Shown piece by piece: positions 14,362-23,465 of a DNA stretch of 39,604 nucleotides. The notes under the pieces were generated by a model. The model worked only from the letters and a program-made list of their open reading frames with translations. It was not told where the DNA came from and searched no databases. The translations under genes and the position numbers were made by a program. Position 1 is the first letter of the stretch, and every line of letters starts with the position of its first letter. The stretch comes from JAVBLQ01 sp031553435 (GTDB lineage: Bacteria; Bacteroidota; Bacteroidia; Bacteroidales; Azobacteroidaceae): NCBI GenBank assembly GCA_031553435.1, contig JAVBLQ010000014.1, positions 1-39,604 on the forward strand, written 5' to 3'.

Positions 14362-16821
14362 TTAAAAACCAAGATTGAAGCCCACTGATATAGTTCTGGC
14401 TTGCGGATATATTCCCCTGTCAATACCCAAAGAAGTTCCTCCGGATGAAATTTCCGGATCAAAGCCACGATACTTGGTAAAAGTCAGCAGGTTTTCTCCT
14501 GCAATATACAAACGAAGTTTACTGATAAGCGCTTTTTTAGTAATGTTTACAGGCAATGTATATCCAAACTGAAGATTTTTCAAACGAACAAAAGATCCAT
14601 CCTGAATATATAAATCGGAAGATAACCAGTTTCCATTACTATTTGCTTCGGAGATGCGAGGAACTGTGTTGGATGTTCCTTCTCCACACCACCTGTCAAG
14701 CATATATGCAGGTAAATTTACATAAGGTAAATCTGTACGTCTTGTTGCATCATATATATCATTTCCAACAGTGGAATATATCAGGGCGCTCAAGTCAAAA
14801 CCTCTCCATTCCAAACCGATGTTAAGTCCGAATGTCCAGTCAGGAGTACCATTACCTATATCGGTTCTGTCATCATCATCAATTTTACCGTCGTTATTCA
14901 TATCTACAAAACGAACATCTCCTGGTTTGGCATTGGGTTGGATCAATTGAGTAGCTCCTGTTTCCGGATCTGTCCATGTATAATTGCTGACTTCTGCTTC
15001 ATTCTGAAAGATACCATTTGTTTTGCGTCCGTAGAAGTATGGGAAAGGATAACCGTTTTCACCGCGACTGATAGTACCGACATCTTTATAGCTGTCATAG
15101 TTGCTCCAACCTTCGGCGTTACCTAGTTTGATCAGTTCATTTTTCAAATATGTTGCATTAGCATTCAGATTAACCTTAAGATCGCTTACATTGAAGCGAT
15201 AGCCTAAATCAAGTTCCACTCCGGAGTTTTTCATATCTCCAACATTTCCGATAGGTACATTATCTCCAACATATTGAGGTAATGGGACATTCATAAGCAT
15301 TCCCGAAGTTTTTTTCTCGAACCAATCCATTGAGAGAGATAAAGCTCCACGTAGGAAACGAGCATCTACTCCGATGTTTGTCTGTATGGATTCTTCCCAC
15401 TTCAGATACGGATTAGGTATTCCATTAGGTTTTACTCCGGTAGCAATTGTTTGATTCGTATCAATTCCAAAAGGATAATTATTGCCGGAATTAATCAAAG
15501 TTGTATATCTGAATGCCTCGATACTTTCGTTACCATTCTTACCCCAACTTGCGCGCAATTTCAAAACAGACAGCCAATCCTGAGTATTTTGCATAAATGC
15601 TTCGTTCGAAATATTCCAACCAAAAGAAACAGATGGGAATATAGCATATCTGTTTTCCGGACCAAAATTGGAAGAACCGTCACGACGAATGGTAAATTCT
15701 GCCATATAGCGTTCTGCATAATTATAACTTGCTCGCCCAAACAATGAAGAGATAGCATGATCCGGATTTTTACTCCCCCAACCATTTCTATCGGTTCTGA
15801 TACCTTCGGCATAATCTATCCATGCTTTATCGGGATCAATTTTAGGTAAGTAATAATTTTCAGCTCCTATTCTTTCATACCAGTTTCTGCTGGCAGATTG
15901 ACCAGCCAATAATGTAATTGAATGGCTTCCAAAAGTTTTATCATAAGTCAACACATTATCGATTTGCCAGGTAACGCCTCTGTTTTTTTCTGCTTTTACC
16001 CAAGAATGCGTAGAGTTATTGGTTTTTCCCAAGTAATATTCATATCCATAATAATTGTATCCCCAAAAAGCAAGATCTGCTCCAATTGTAGTCTTGAATT
16101 TAAGATTATCCCAGATTCCTAATTCCACCCAGGCATTGGTAACAAATTTATCTGTTGTGTTTTTTTGTCCGGGTAAAGTTAATTCGGCCAATGGGTTTAC
16201 AATTTCATTGTAATCATCTCCGGCAATGGAATATACACGTCCATTGCCATCTCTTATCCAACGATCTTTGTCTACCACTTCTCCTGTACGGGGGTCTGTA
16301 TAAACATTTGCATTTTTATAAAGTGAAGTTTCCAGATCTGCGTCACTTGCATATACAGATAACAGAGGAGAAAGGTAAATCGTATTTCCAAGCGGAGAAC
16401 CGAATTCACTATTGGTACCTATATCTTTTGATTCAATATTTGAGTAAGAAATATTTGTTCCTAAATTAGCCGTATGAAGGAAATTACGTTCTTTTTTGGC
16501 ATCCATCAATTTGTACACATTGTTATCGCGGATAGTCCAACGTTTGTAATTCGAACGATCGAAATTACCTCCGACAATACCATCCTGAGAAAAGTAGCCG
16601 AAAGAAATAAAATATGAAACTTTTTCGTTTCCTCCTTCAACTGTTACCTGATGGTTAACTATCGGAGCATCATAATTAAACACCTCGTCCTGCCAATCCG
16701 TATCAACTGTTGATGTAAAATCATATTTAGGAGTTTTTCCTGAGTTGACAGCTTGTTCATTCATTAAAACCTGATACTCATGAGCATTCAGTACAGCTCT
16801 TTTTTCCATGGATTTTGCCAT
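14362..16821 (-). CDS. SusC/RagA TonB-dependent transporter, C-terminal part (after frameshift)
   Basis: This frame continues the gene begun at 17549. It holds the rest of the plug-to-barrel linker (KRAVLNAHEYQVLMNE) and the 22-strand barrel region, ending in the usual aromatic-terminated strand TISVGFNLGF. The apparent start at 16821 is only the first ATG in the shifted frame, not a true gene start. Restoring one A in the A6 run (T6 at 16800-16805 on the plus strand) gives WQNPWKKRAVLNAHEYQ, matching SusC proteins at this position. The joined protein would be about 1,060 residues and would import oligosaccharides together with the SusD encoded just downstream. Confidence 0.9.
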   Translation of the reverse strand: MAKSMEKRAVLNAHEYQVLMNEQAVNSGKTPKYDFTSTVDTDWQDEVFNYDAPIVNHQVTVEGGNEKVSYFISFGYFSQDGIVGGNFDRSNYKRWTIRDNNVYKLMDAKKERNFLHTANLGTNISYSNIESKDIGTNSEFGSPLGNTIYLSPLLSVYASDADLETSLYKNANVYTDPRTGEVVDKDRWIRDGNGRVYSIAGDDYNEIVNPLAELTLPGQKNTTDKFVTNAWVELGIWDNLKFKTTIGADLAFWGYNYYGYEYYLGKTNNSTHSWVKAEKNRGVTWQIDNVLTYDKTFGSHSITLLAGQSASRNWYERIGAENYYLPKIDPDKAWIDYAEGIRTDRNGWGSKNPDHAISSLFGRASYNYAERYMAEFTIRRDGSSNFGPENRYAIFPSVSFGWNISNEAFMQNTQDWLSVLKLRASWGKNGNESIEAFRYTTLINSGNNYPFGIDTNQTIATGVKPNGIPNPYLKWEESIQTNIGVDARFLRGALSLSMDWFEKKTSGMLMNVPLPQYVGDNVPIGNVGDMKNSGVELDLGYRFNVSDLKVNLNANATYLKNELIKLGNAEGWSNYDSYKDVGTISRGENGYPFPYFYGRKTNGIFQNEAEVSNYTWTDPETGATQLIQPNAKPGDVRFVDMNNDGKIDDDDRTDIGNGTPDWTFGLNIGLEWRGFDLSALIYSTVGNDIYDATRRTDLPYVNLPAYMLDRWCGEGTSNTVPRISEANSNGNWLSSDLYIQDGSFVRLKNLQFGYTLPVNITKKALISKLRLYIAGENLLTFTKYRGFDPEISSGGTSLGIDRGIYPQARTISVGFNLGF

Positions 16822-17549
16822 CCGTAAGAAAAATCATATTTAAGTGATGTTTTTTTGTTAAAACCTCCTTTTTTGGTCGTTATCAAAATAACTCCATTAG
16901 CTCCCCGAGCTCCATAAACAGCAGCAGATGCTGCATCTTTTAAAACTTCAACACGCTCAATGTCCTGAGGATTCAAGTAGTCAATTCCATCATCTCCTGT
17001 AATAAAACCATCTACAATATATAGAGGATCACTGTCATTAATTGTACCATTCCCCCGGATTCGCACTTTTGAACCGGCACCAGGTTGCCCGGAAGACTGA
17101 GTAACAATAACTCCGGAAGTTTGTCCTTTTAATACGTTATCAATACGTGTCGGAGTGATTTTCTCCAATTCTTCGCCACCCACACTTCCGATAGCTGCAG
17201 TAACAACACTCTTTTTCTGCACTCCATAACCAACAACAACAATTTCGTCCAATACCTTTTGATCATCTTTTAAAGTTACTGAAAACGAAGTTTGATTCCC
17301 TACCGGAATTTCCTTCGGTTCATAGCCTACATAAGAAAAAAGAAGTACATCTGTTGATTTGGCATTAATGGTAAAATTTCCATCAATATCTGTAATTGTT
17401 CCGGTAGAAGTTCCTTTAACCATTACGCTTACACCAGCTAATGGTTCACCATCGGCGCTTGCAGAAACTTTACCTTGTCTTAAGGACCCTTGTGCATACA
17501 TCCCGATTGAGATAATACACCCCAATAATAGAATTATTAGTCTCTTCAT
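16788..17549 (-). CDS. SusC/RagA TonB-dependent transporter, N-terminal part (before frameshift)
   Basis: A signal peptide (MKRLIILLLGCIISIGMYAQG) is followed by a carboxypeptidase-regulatory-like domain (about 22-95, with GTITDIDGNFTI). The TonB-box region LDEIVVVGYG comes next, then the plug domain with NPQDIERVEVLKDAASAAVYGARGANGVILITTKKG. The frame ends prematurely at NPWKKELY because of a one-base loss in a poly-A run. The C-terminal part continues in the next frame (14362-16821). If the deletion is genuine, the PUL lacks an intact importer; a homopolymer sequencing error is the simpler explanation. It is the first gene of the GH3/GH5 PUL operon. Confidence 0.9.
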   Translation of the reverse strand: MKRLIILLLGCIISIGMYAQGSLRQGKVSASADGEPLAGVSVMVKGTSTGTITDIDGNFTINAKSTDVLLFSYVGYEPKEIPVGNQTSFSVTLKDDQKVLDEIVVVGYGVQKKSVVTAAIGSVGGEELEKITPTRIDNVLKGQTSGVIVTQSSGQPGAGSKVRIRGNGTINDSDPLYIVDGFITGDDGIDYLNPQDIERVEVLKDAASAAVYGARGANGVILITTKKGGFNKKTSLKYDFSYGWQNPWKKELY

Positions 17550-17579
17550 AAAAATAAAAGTTTTTTAATTAACAAAGGA

Positions 17580-17612
17580 CAAATCTAAGCTCTTAAGGTA
17601 TCGGATAGCAAA
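17580..17612 (-). promoter_or_regulatory. Promoter of the SusC-SusD-GH operon
   Basis: On the minus strand a TTTG (17609-17612) is followed after 21 bases by TAGATTTG (17580-17587), matching the Bacteroidetes -33/-7 pattern. It lies about 30 bp upstream of the SusC ATG. Confidence 0.55.
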
Positions 17613-17628
17613 AAAAATACTGTTCAAT

Positions 17629-17671
17629 AATACGCAAATTAGTAAATTCGAATACGTCAACAATACGTCAA
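17629..17671 (-). promoter_or_regulatory. Helically phased direct repeats, likely activator site
   Basis: Read on the minus strand, TTGACGTATT occurs at 17662-17671 and 17651-17660, and a related TTTGCGTATT at 17629-17638. The starts are 11 and 22 bp apart, whole helical turns, and they lie just upstream of the proposed -33 box. This fits a regulator binding cooperatively on one face of the DNA. No regulator gene lies next to the PUL. Confidence 0.5.
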
Positions 17672-17735
17672 GTGGGTTTTTGAGAGATTTGAAATAATAT
17701 AATTAATTGATAAATAGTTTATTATGAGATAAGCT

Positions 17736-17774
17736 AAAAAAAGAAAGCCGATCCATGTAAGACCGGCTTTCTTT
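17736..17774 (-). terminator. Rho-independent terminator after the second SusC/SusD pair
   Basis: An 11-bp perfect stem (AAAGAAAGCCG / CGGCTTTCTTT, 17740-17750 and 17764-17774) has a 13-nt loop. Read on the minus strand it is followed by a T run. It lies 28 nt beyond the SusD stop codon and separates the two SusC/SusD units. Confidence 0.85.
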
Positions 17775-17801
17775 ATAATATTCAACTTAAAGTGTTAACG
17801 A

Positions 17802-19865
17802 TTAATAACCGTTTGTTCCAAATTCAGCAGCATTATTTATTTGATTTAAGAATGCAAATGGAATGGGTCGATTATAATGCTTTCCAGGTACAAAATTTGC
17901 GAAAGCAATTTTATTATATTTCTGCAAACGGCTTTCAAACGCTTTATTACGTTTTAATATAGCCCAACGATTATATTCGCCACAAAGTTCTCGTGCATAT
18001 TCATCAAATACGTTGTCCATGTTAGCAGACGTGATTTCCATACCTGTTCCGGTATTGAAATCAGAAATATTTCTGCAAGCACGCTTGCGCAACGGATTCA
18101 GATAGCTTGCTGCTGCTACTCCATCACCGCTAACATGCAGAGTGGCTTCAGCAGCAATCAAATAAACTTCTGCCATACGCATAATCATGATATTACCCAA
18201 CTTTTGTTGGAAATTACCTCCCAACCATCCACCATCAAAATTGTGATTAAATTTCATCATGGCAGGAAACAGGTTTGCAAGACTTGAAGGGGTTAACCCG
18301 TTGGTAGAAACAACACTTTTATATGTACTGCCGGTAGCATCTGCTGCCAAATCAAACAAATCATTGATGTTAACAGTGACATATCTGCGGGCGCTTTTAT
18401 CTGCGGCGCTTAGCTGATCTTTACTTAAATAAGCAAAAAATCTGTCTTCATCAGCTGCCAACGGATAAGGATGCACATTGGCATTTACTACGTCACTCAA
18501 ATCAGCCACAGTTCCGGAATGTGCACCTTTATTCCAAATTTTGGGAATGTATTGCCAGGTAGCATTTTTAGATGCATTACGGGCATTTACATCTACATAG
18601 GGATAAATTTTTTCACCTATGTGAGATGCATCTATTCCGTATTTAGTACATATTGCTGCTGTAAGCGTAACCGTTGCAGCGCTATAGGTTACATTTGCAG
18701 GCGAAGGAGCGCCTGATCCAAGAGATGCAACAGCCTGTTCTCCGGAATAGTTGGTGAATGCCGTAACGAATGTATTTTCCCATCTCTTATCATATTTTGC
18801 ATTGAAACAATCAATCAGATATTTTGTCGGTGCAACAAATTGCTGATTGCAACGTCCGTAATATCCGTTTGACCCATTCGAGTTTACACTCCTTCTAAAT
18901 ATATCTGCTGTTCCGAAAGAATCATCAAATTTGGGATAATAGTGCAAATAAAGATTTGGTTTTGTATTTCCTGTCGCATAATCGTATGATGCTTCATATG
19001 GATTGAGGCCATAAGCTGTAAATAAAACTTCTTTATTATCTCTGTTATTAGCAGCAGCAAATACTTGTTGGAAATCATCATACAAAGTTGCGCCGTAAGC
19101 GCCTTGATTATTTATCAATGAGTCTGCAACTTCTTTAGCCCGAAGCCAATATGATTTACTTCCTTCGCTCAATCCTTCTCCTGCACCTTGTGCATATACC
19201 CGCGCAAGCAGTCCCAGCGCCGCTTTTTTAGTAACACGAGCTGGGTTGTTATCATAAGGTGTTACTGATAGGTTATTAAAAGCAACCCTGAGATCAAACA
19301 CTATTTGGGAATAAACTTCCGGGATACTATTCCGCTGAGGAGTTAAACTTTTTGCAGGATCGCCTGACAAAACCAATGGCACCTCGCCAAACTGAGTAAC
19401 CAATACAGAATAGTAATATGCTCTGAGTAAATGTGCTTCTGCTGTTAAAATTTTAATATCAGCAGCGTTTCCATCTGTCAATTGAGTTGAAAGTTGGATT
19501 GCTCTATTGCAATCTACTATCGATCCCCAGGCAAAAGCCCATACATTGTTTACAACCCCTGAACTGGTTGTAAATTCTTCGTATGCCATGATATCCCTAT
19601 ACTGATTATGATTTCCATATGGAAATGTCCATAAATCGGTTCCAAGCTCTGATACAAGTCCGTATTGTGTTCCGATCAATGACCCCCAGAGTCCTGTATA
19701 ACAGTTTGATTGAGCAGATTTCCAGCCTTCAAAGTTAGAAAGCTCAGTATCTTCGGATACAGCAGTCGGATTATATTCATCTAAACTGCATGAAGAAATG
19801 AACGGTGCTAAAAACAAACTACATGCACCTATCCATTTATATAATGTTCTATTAATAAATTTCAT
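17802..19865 (-). CDS. SusD/RagB-family lipoprotein (second pair, long form)
   Basis: This outer-membrane glycan-capture lipoprotein partners the SusC encoded 25 nt upstream. The lipobox region is FISSCSLDEYNPT. The N-terminal SusD segment (GWKSAQSNCYTGLWG), the TPR-type helices (LLRAYYYSVLVTQFGEVPLV) and the C-terminal RMAEVYLIAAEA ... NVFDEYARELCGEYNRWAILKR are characteristic. At 687 residues it is longer than the usual 500-600, with extra sequence in the middle (about 340-560), as seen in SusD proteins for larger or branched ligands. The terminator at 17736-17774 ends the unit. No hydrolase belongs to this pair, so its ligand cannot be inferred. Confidence 0.95.
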   Translation of the reverse strand: MKFINRTLYKWIGACSLFLAPFISSCSLDEYNPTAVSEDTELSNFEGWKSAQSNCYTGLWGSLIGTQYGLVSELGTDLWTFPYGNHNQYRDIMAYEEFTTSSGVVNNVWAFAWGSIVDCNRAIQLSTQLTDGNAADIKILTAEAHLLRAYYYSVLVTQFGEVPLVLSGDPAKSLTPQRNSIPEVYSQIVFDLRVAFNNLSVTPYDNNPARVTKKAALGLLARVYAQGAGEGLSEGSKSYWLRAKEVADSLINNQGAYGATLYDDFQQVFAAANNRDNKEVLFTAYGLNPYEASYDYATGNTKPNLYLHYYPKFDDSFGTADIFRRSVNSNGSNGYYGRCNQQFVAPTKYLIDCFNAKYDKRWENTFVTAFTNYSGEQAVASLGSGAPSPANVTYSAATVTLTAAICTKYGIDASHIGEKIYPYVDVNARNASKNATWQYIPKIWNKGAHSGTVADLSDVVNANVHPYPLAADEDRFFAYLSKDQLSAADKSARRYVTVNINDLFDLAADATGSTYKSVVSTNGLTPSSLANLFPAMMKFNHNFDGGWLGGNFQQKLGNIMIMRMAEVYLIAAEATLHVSGDGVAAASYLNPLRKRACRNISDFNTGTGMEITSANMDNVFDEYARELCGEYNRWAILKRNKAFESRLQKYNKIAFANFVPGKHYNRPIPFAFLNQINNAAEFGTNGY

Positions 19866-19890
19866 AATATTTTTTTTAATGATTTAAAAA

Positions 19891-22800
19891 TCAAAATGTT
19901 ACATTAACACCTACAACAATCTGTTTTGTAAGCGGATATTGAAGTGATCCGTTCATTTCAGGATCATATTGCTTCAGTAAATGGCTTTTTGAAATTATGA
20001 GCGGATTTGTTACGGTTGCATATAAACGAAACTTTTCAATGAAAAGTTTAGAACACACACTTCTTGGTAAGGTATAACCTGCAGTAATATTCTTCAATTT
20101 AAAGAATGATCCGTCAACATAATTCAGGCCTTCAAATCCTATCATTGTTGAGCTTGATGCTTCATAATTCATTACAGGAAAGTCATTCGACGGATTTTCG
20201 GGAGTCCAATAGTTGAAATATGTAGGAATGGTTCTTGAAGGACTGGCATTAGTTGCAAATCCGTTTGGTTGATACCATCCGAGCATTGAATAATTGATCA
20301 TTTGTCCCCATCTGAAATAAGCATATACGCTTAAATCAATATTTTTATATTTAAATCCGTTTTGAAATCCCAATGTCCAATTCGGAGAATTGTGCCCCAA
20401 AGTTTGAAAATCATTCTTACTATATGTATAGATTGAATTTGCAGCAGTCAGAGTCGGATCATATTTTTGCGCTTCCTCCAAGTTGGTATAATAATATTTT
20501 TGTGTACCATCAACATTCGTTTTCAGATAAACACCTTCACTAAGTTGTTGCATTCCGGGAACATTTACCTTCAAATCGCCTGGACGTTTACTGAATACGG
20601 CTGCATTTTTTTCTTCACCAATTTGCCAAACTCCGTCTAACTTGTAGCTATAAAATGAATTGACAGGTTCGCCAATAGTAAGAGTATATCCGGTATCGCC
20701 ATTGGTAATGTTATTATTAGTTGCTCCGGTTAATTTCTCAATCTTCTCCTTATTGATTGAAAAAGCGAGATTAGAAGTCCATTCAAAATCTTTGGTAACA
20801 ATGTTACGGGTATTTAACGTAAATTCAAAACCACTGTTTTTAGTTTCGCAAAGATTCATGTAAGTCTGATAGTATGTACCTGTTCCCGGCCTGTATGTAC
20901 CATATATGGCAGCTAAAGGAACTTTCCAGATAACTCCGTCTGTTTTTGTTGTATAATAATCCATGCTTGCATCAATACGACCTTTAAATAGCATTACATC
21001 CAAGCCGATGTTTGTGTTATATGATTTTTCCCATCCCAAATCAACATTAGTAAGATTTTGAGAATTCCGCCAAATGGACTGAGCTTGTCCACCTAAAGAC
21101 ATGTTGAGACTTTCCAAACTATTGACAGAACTGTATGGATCAATTTTAGCTGATCCTGAAACACCCCATCCTGCACGAAGTTTTAAGTTATCTAACCAGT
21201 TTCTAGAGAATTCCATAAAATTTTCATCAGAAATTCTCCATCCTGCTGATACGCCCGGGAAATTATCCCATTGATTTGTCTTGTACAAAGCCGATGCCCC
21301 ATCATGGCGTATTGAAGCAGAAAAGAGGTATCTTCCTAAATAAGAGTAATTAAGACGAGCAACATACCCCATCGTTTTCGACATTAAATAAGACGTCTTT
21401 GCAGTCGTATTTACATCCTGTTGCATATTGTACCATTTGAAATTATTTGATGTAATATTGCTTTGATACATATCGGTTTTCTGTTCCTGATTATAATAAT
21501 ATGTAGATACTCCTGTGAGTATAAAGTCATGGACTTTGTTCAGATTAAAGTTGTAGGTCAAAACATTGTCCCATTGATATCCGTATGAACGATTTTGAGT
21601 AACCTGAGCTTTTGCAATTTGCGCATTTGTATAGGTGTAATTTACAGAACCGATACCATCAAAACGATAATTGTCAGAATAATTAAACCAGGCGCCGAAA
21701 CGGGATAACAGGCTTAAGCCTTGTATTGGCTTGATTTCGATATAAGGATTTACATAAACTTTGAAATTATTATCTTGATTTTCGTAAACACCCGGCTGGT
21801 AGTTGAGAAGAAGATTATATACGTTGTTTCCGAGGCTCGTATTTAATGTTCCATCTTCATTGTAAGGCTTTACAAGCGGATCTGTAACCAAGGCATTCTC
21901 CAGTTTGTCCTGAGCTTTATCCCGAATGACATAAGATCCTTGCAGGCTACTTCCCATAGATAACCACTTTTTAACATTATGGTCTACACGCATATTTGTC
22001 GAATAGAGTTTATAATCATCTCCTTTATATTGTCCTTTTTCGTCAGTGTAATTAAAAGATACATATCCTTTTGTTTTTTCATTTCCACCTGAAACGCTTA
22101 TGCTATAATTCTGTGTCATAGCACTTTTTTGCAAAAATTCATCTGCCCAGTTTACAAAATTTCCTTCTTGAAAAATAGCATATCTTTCGACACCGAAAAT
22201 GGTTTCATCGTCAGCAGGCGATTGCCAAATGGCGCCTGTTTTAGTCCATTGACTTGTATTTTTATCCCATAGATAACTGTAGGCATCTCTTTTCGTTTGC
22301 AGGTAATCATTCCCTGTGCGTGTTTCCGGAGTTATTGACCAACCATTATATCCTACATAAGCATTCAGGTCCACGTTTAATTTTCCTGTCTGTCCTTTTT
22401 TTGTAGTAATAATGACAACCCCATTAGATCCTGCCGAACCATACACGGCTGTTGAAGAAGCATCTTTTAATACTTCAATAGATTCGATATCATTCGCATT
22501 CAATGTAGCATAATCACCTGGCATACCGTCAATTAAAAACATAGGATTTCCACTTGCCGTGAAAGATCTTACACCTCGTAGTTGCATATTCACGCCCGCA
22601 CCTGCTTGCCCGGATGTACGTGTTATATCCAATCCGGCAACTTTTCCCTGAAGAGCTTCCATAGGGTTAGGCCCGGGACGCGAAGTTATATCCGCACTTT
22701 TCACCGAAGACACCGCTCCCGTCAAATCTCTTTTCTTCACCGTACCATAACCGATCACAACAACTTCATCCAACCCTTTGCTGTCTGGTGTCATTTTGAT

Positions 22801-23100
22801 GTCAACGGATGTTTTGTTTGCAATAGAAATATCCTGTTTCAGATAACCTACATAAGAGATCTGAATGGAAGATTTATCGGTCGGAACATCCAGTTTGAAA
22901 TTTCCATCTATGTCCGTAACTGTTCCGACCGAAGTTCCGGGAACAATAATGCTGGCTCCGATCACAGGATCTCCATTTTCGTCAGTGACAACCCCTGTGA
23001 TGATTTTTCGGGATTGTTGTGCAGACATGCTATCGGCTATTGCTGTTGATGTAACAAACAATAACAGTAACATTACCATTAAATTAGTGATAAGTTTCAT
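19891..23100 (-). CDS. SusC/RagA TonB-dependent transporter (second pair)
   Basis: This is an intact outer-membrane importer of 1,069 residues. A signal peptide covers about 1-22. The carboxypeptidase-regulatory-like domain (about 33-110) has GTVTDIDGNFKLDVP. The TonB-box segment LDEVVVIGYG is followed by a plug domain with ANDIESIEVLKDASSTAVYGSAGSNGVVIITTKKG. The 22-strand barrel ends TKQIVVGVNVTF. It pairs with the SusD 25 nt downstream. It is divergent from the five-gene sugar operon, sharing a 365-bp intergenic region, so a common regulator is possible but unproven. Confidence 0.96.
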   Translation of the reverse strand: MKLITNLMVMLLLLFVTSTAIADSMSAQQSRKIITGVVTDENGDPVIGASIIVPGTSVGTVTDIDGNFKLDVPTDKSSIQISYVGYLKQDISIANKTSVDIKMTPDSKGLDEVVVIGYGTVKKRDLTGAVSSVKSADITSRPGPNPMEALQGKVAGLDITRTSGQAGAGVNMQLRGVRSFTASGNPMFLIDGMPGDYATLNANDIESIEVLKDASSTAVYGSAGSNGVVIITTKKGQTGKLNVDLNAYVGYNGWSITPETRTGNDYLQTKRDAYSYLWDKNTSQWTKTGAIWQSPADDETIFGVERYAIFQEGNFVNWADEFLQKSAMTQNYSISVSGGNEKTKGYVSFNYTDEKGQYKGDDYKLYSTNMRVDHNVKKWLSMGSSLQGSYVIRDKAQDKLENALVTDPLVKPYNEDGTLNTSLGNNVYNLLLNYQPGVYENQDNNFKVYVNPYIEIKPIQGLSLLSRFGAWFNYSDNYRFDGIGSVNYTYTNAQIAKAQVTQNRSYGYQWDNVLTYNFNLNKVHDFILTGVSTYYYNQEQKTDMYQSNITSNNFKWYNMQQDVNTTAKTSYLMSKTMGYVARLNYSYLGRYLFSASIRHDGASALYKTNQWDNFPGVSAGWRISDENFMEFSRNWLDNLKLRAGWGVSGSAKIDPYSSVNSLESLNMSLGGQAQSIWRNSQNLTNVDLGWEKSYNTNIGLDVMLFKGRIDASMDYYTTKTDGVIWKVPLAAIYGTYRPGTGTYYQTYMNLCETKNSGFEFTLNTRNIVTKDFEWTSNLAFSINKEKIEKLTGATNNNITNGDTGYTLTIGEPVNSFYSYKLDGVWQIGEEKNAAVFSKRPGDLKVNVPGMQQLSEGVYLKTNVDGTQKYYYTNLEEAQKYDPTLTAANSIYTYSKNDFQTLGHNSPNWTLGFQNGFKYKNIDLSVYAYFRWGQMINYSMLGWYQPNGFATNASPSRTIPTYFNYWTPENPSNDFPVMNYEASSSTMIGFEGLNYVDGSFFKLKNITAGYTLPRSVCSKLFIEKFRLYATVTNPLIISKSHLLKQYDPEMNGSLQYPLTKQIVVGVNVTF

Positions 23101-23465
23101 AAATCATTGAATTAATATTAGTAATTAATATGTGTTTAGTTGATAAAACGTCCTCCTGAATTGAGAGGAAAGAATTTGGGGCTGATCTAAGTTTTCTACA
23201 TAATATATTTTGTTTATGCTTTTCTGTACTATGCTATACTGAGAGATTGCAAAAATATTGAAAATAATTTAATAAAGGTTATTTTATTTTATGTTTAAAA
23301 ACATGTTTTTCTTTACTTTTTCTTTGATTATTTATTTTTACATTTGTAATCGAAAAAAAACGAAGAGTTTTATATAGGGACTTATAACCTGGTTGAGTTT
23401 TTGAAATGAAATCAATGTGAAGGTGAAAGGTGAAAATTTAAACAGTTTTTTTAAACAATTTCAGA
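23101..23465. other. Divergent intergenic region between second SusC and the transketolase operon
   Basis: No gene is seen here. It holds a small inverted repeat, TCCTC/GAGGA, around 23150-23166, close to the SusC side. A candidate minus-strand -7 (TATTTTTG, 23250-23257) lacks a clear -33. A 14-bp perfect palindrome AAAAACATGTTTTT is at 23297-23310. A plus-strand -7 (TACATTTG) is at 23339-23346. Two AAGGTGA-type heptads (about 23420-23433) precede a copy of the dispersed TGAAAATTTAAACAG motif (23431-23452), just before the transketolase ATG. Confidence 0.5.
23339..23346 (+). promoter_or_regulatory. -7 box of the transketolase operon
   Basis: TACATTTG matches TAnnTTTG. No well-spaced -33 TTTG is present; the nearest TTTG is only 12 bases upstream, so an activator may be needed. 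The palindrome at 23297-23310, about 30 bp upstream, is a candidate operator. Confidence 0.4.

Noticed and set aside
14400..16500. Several plus-strand open frames opposite SusC (for example 15451-15747, 16155-16469)
   Set aside because: They are antisense shadows of a strongly conserved transporter, with no start context or recognisable domains.
16800..16805. Programmed ribosomal frameshift in SusC
   Set aside because: The A6 run has no clear stimulatory structure, and SusC genes are normally unsplit. A homopolymer error or simple mutation explains it better.
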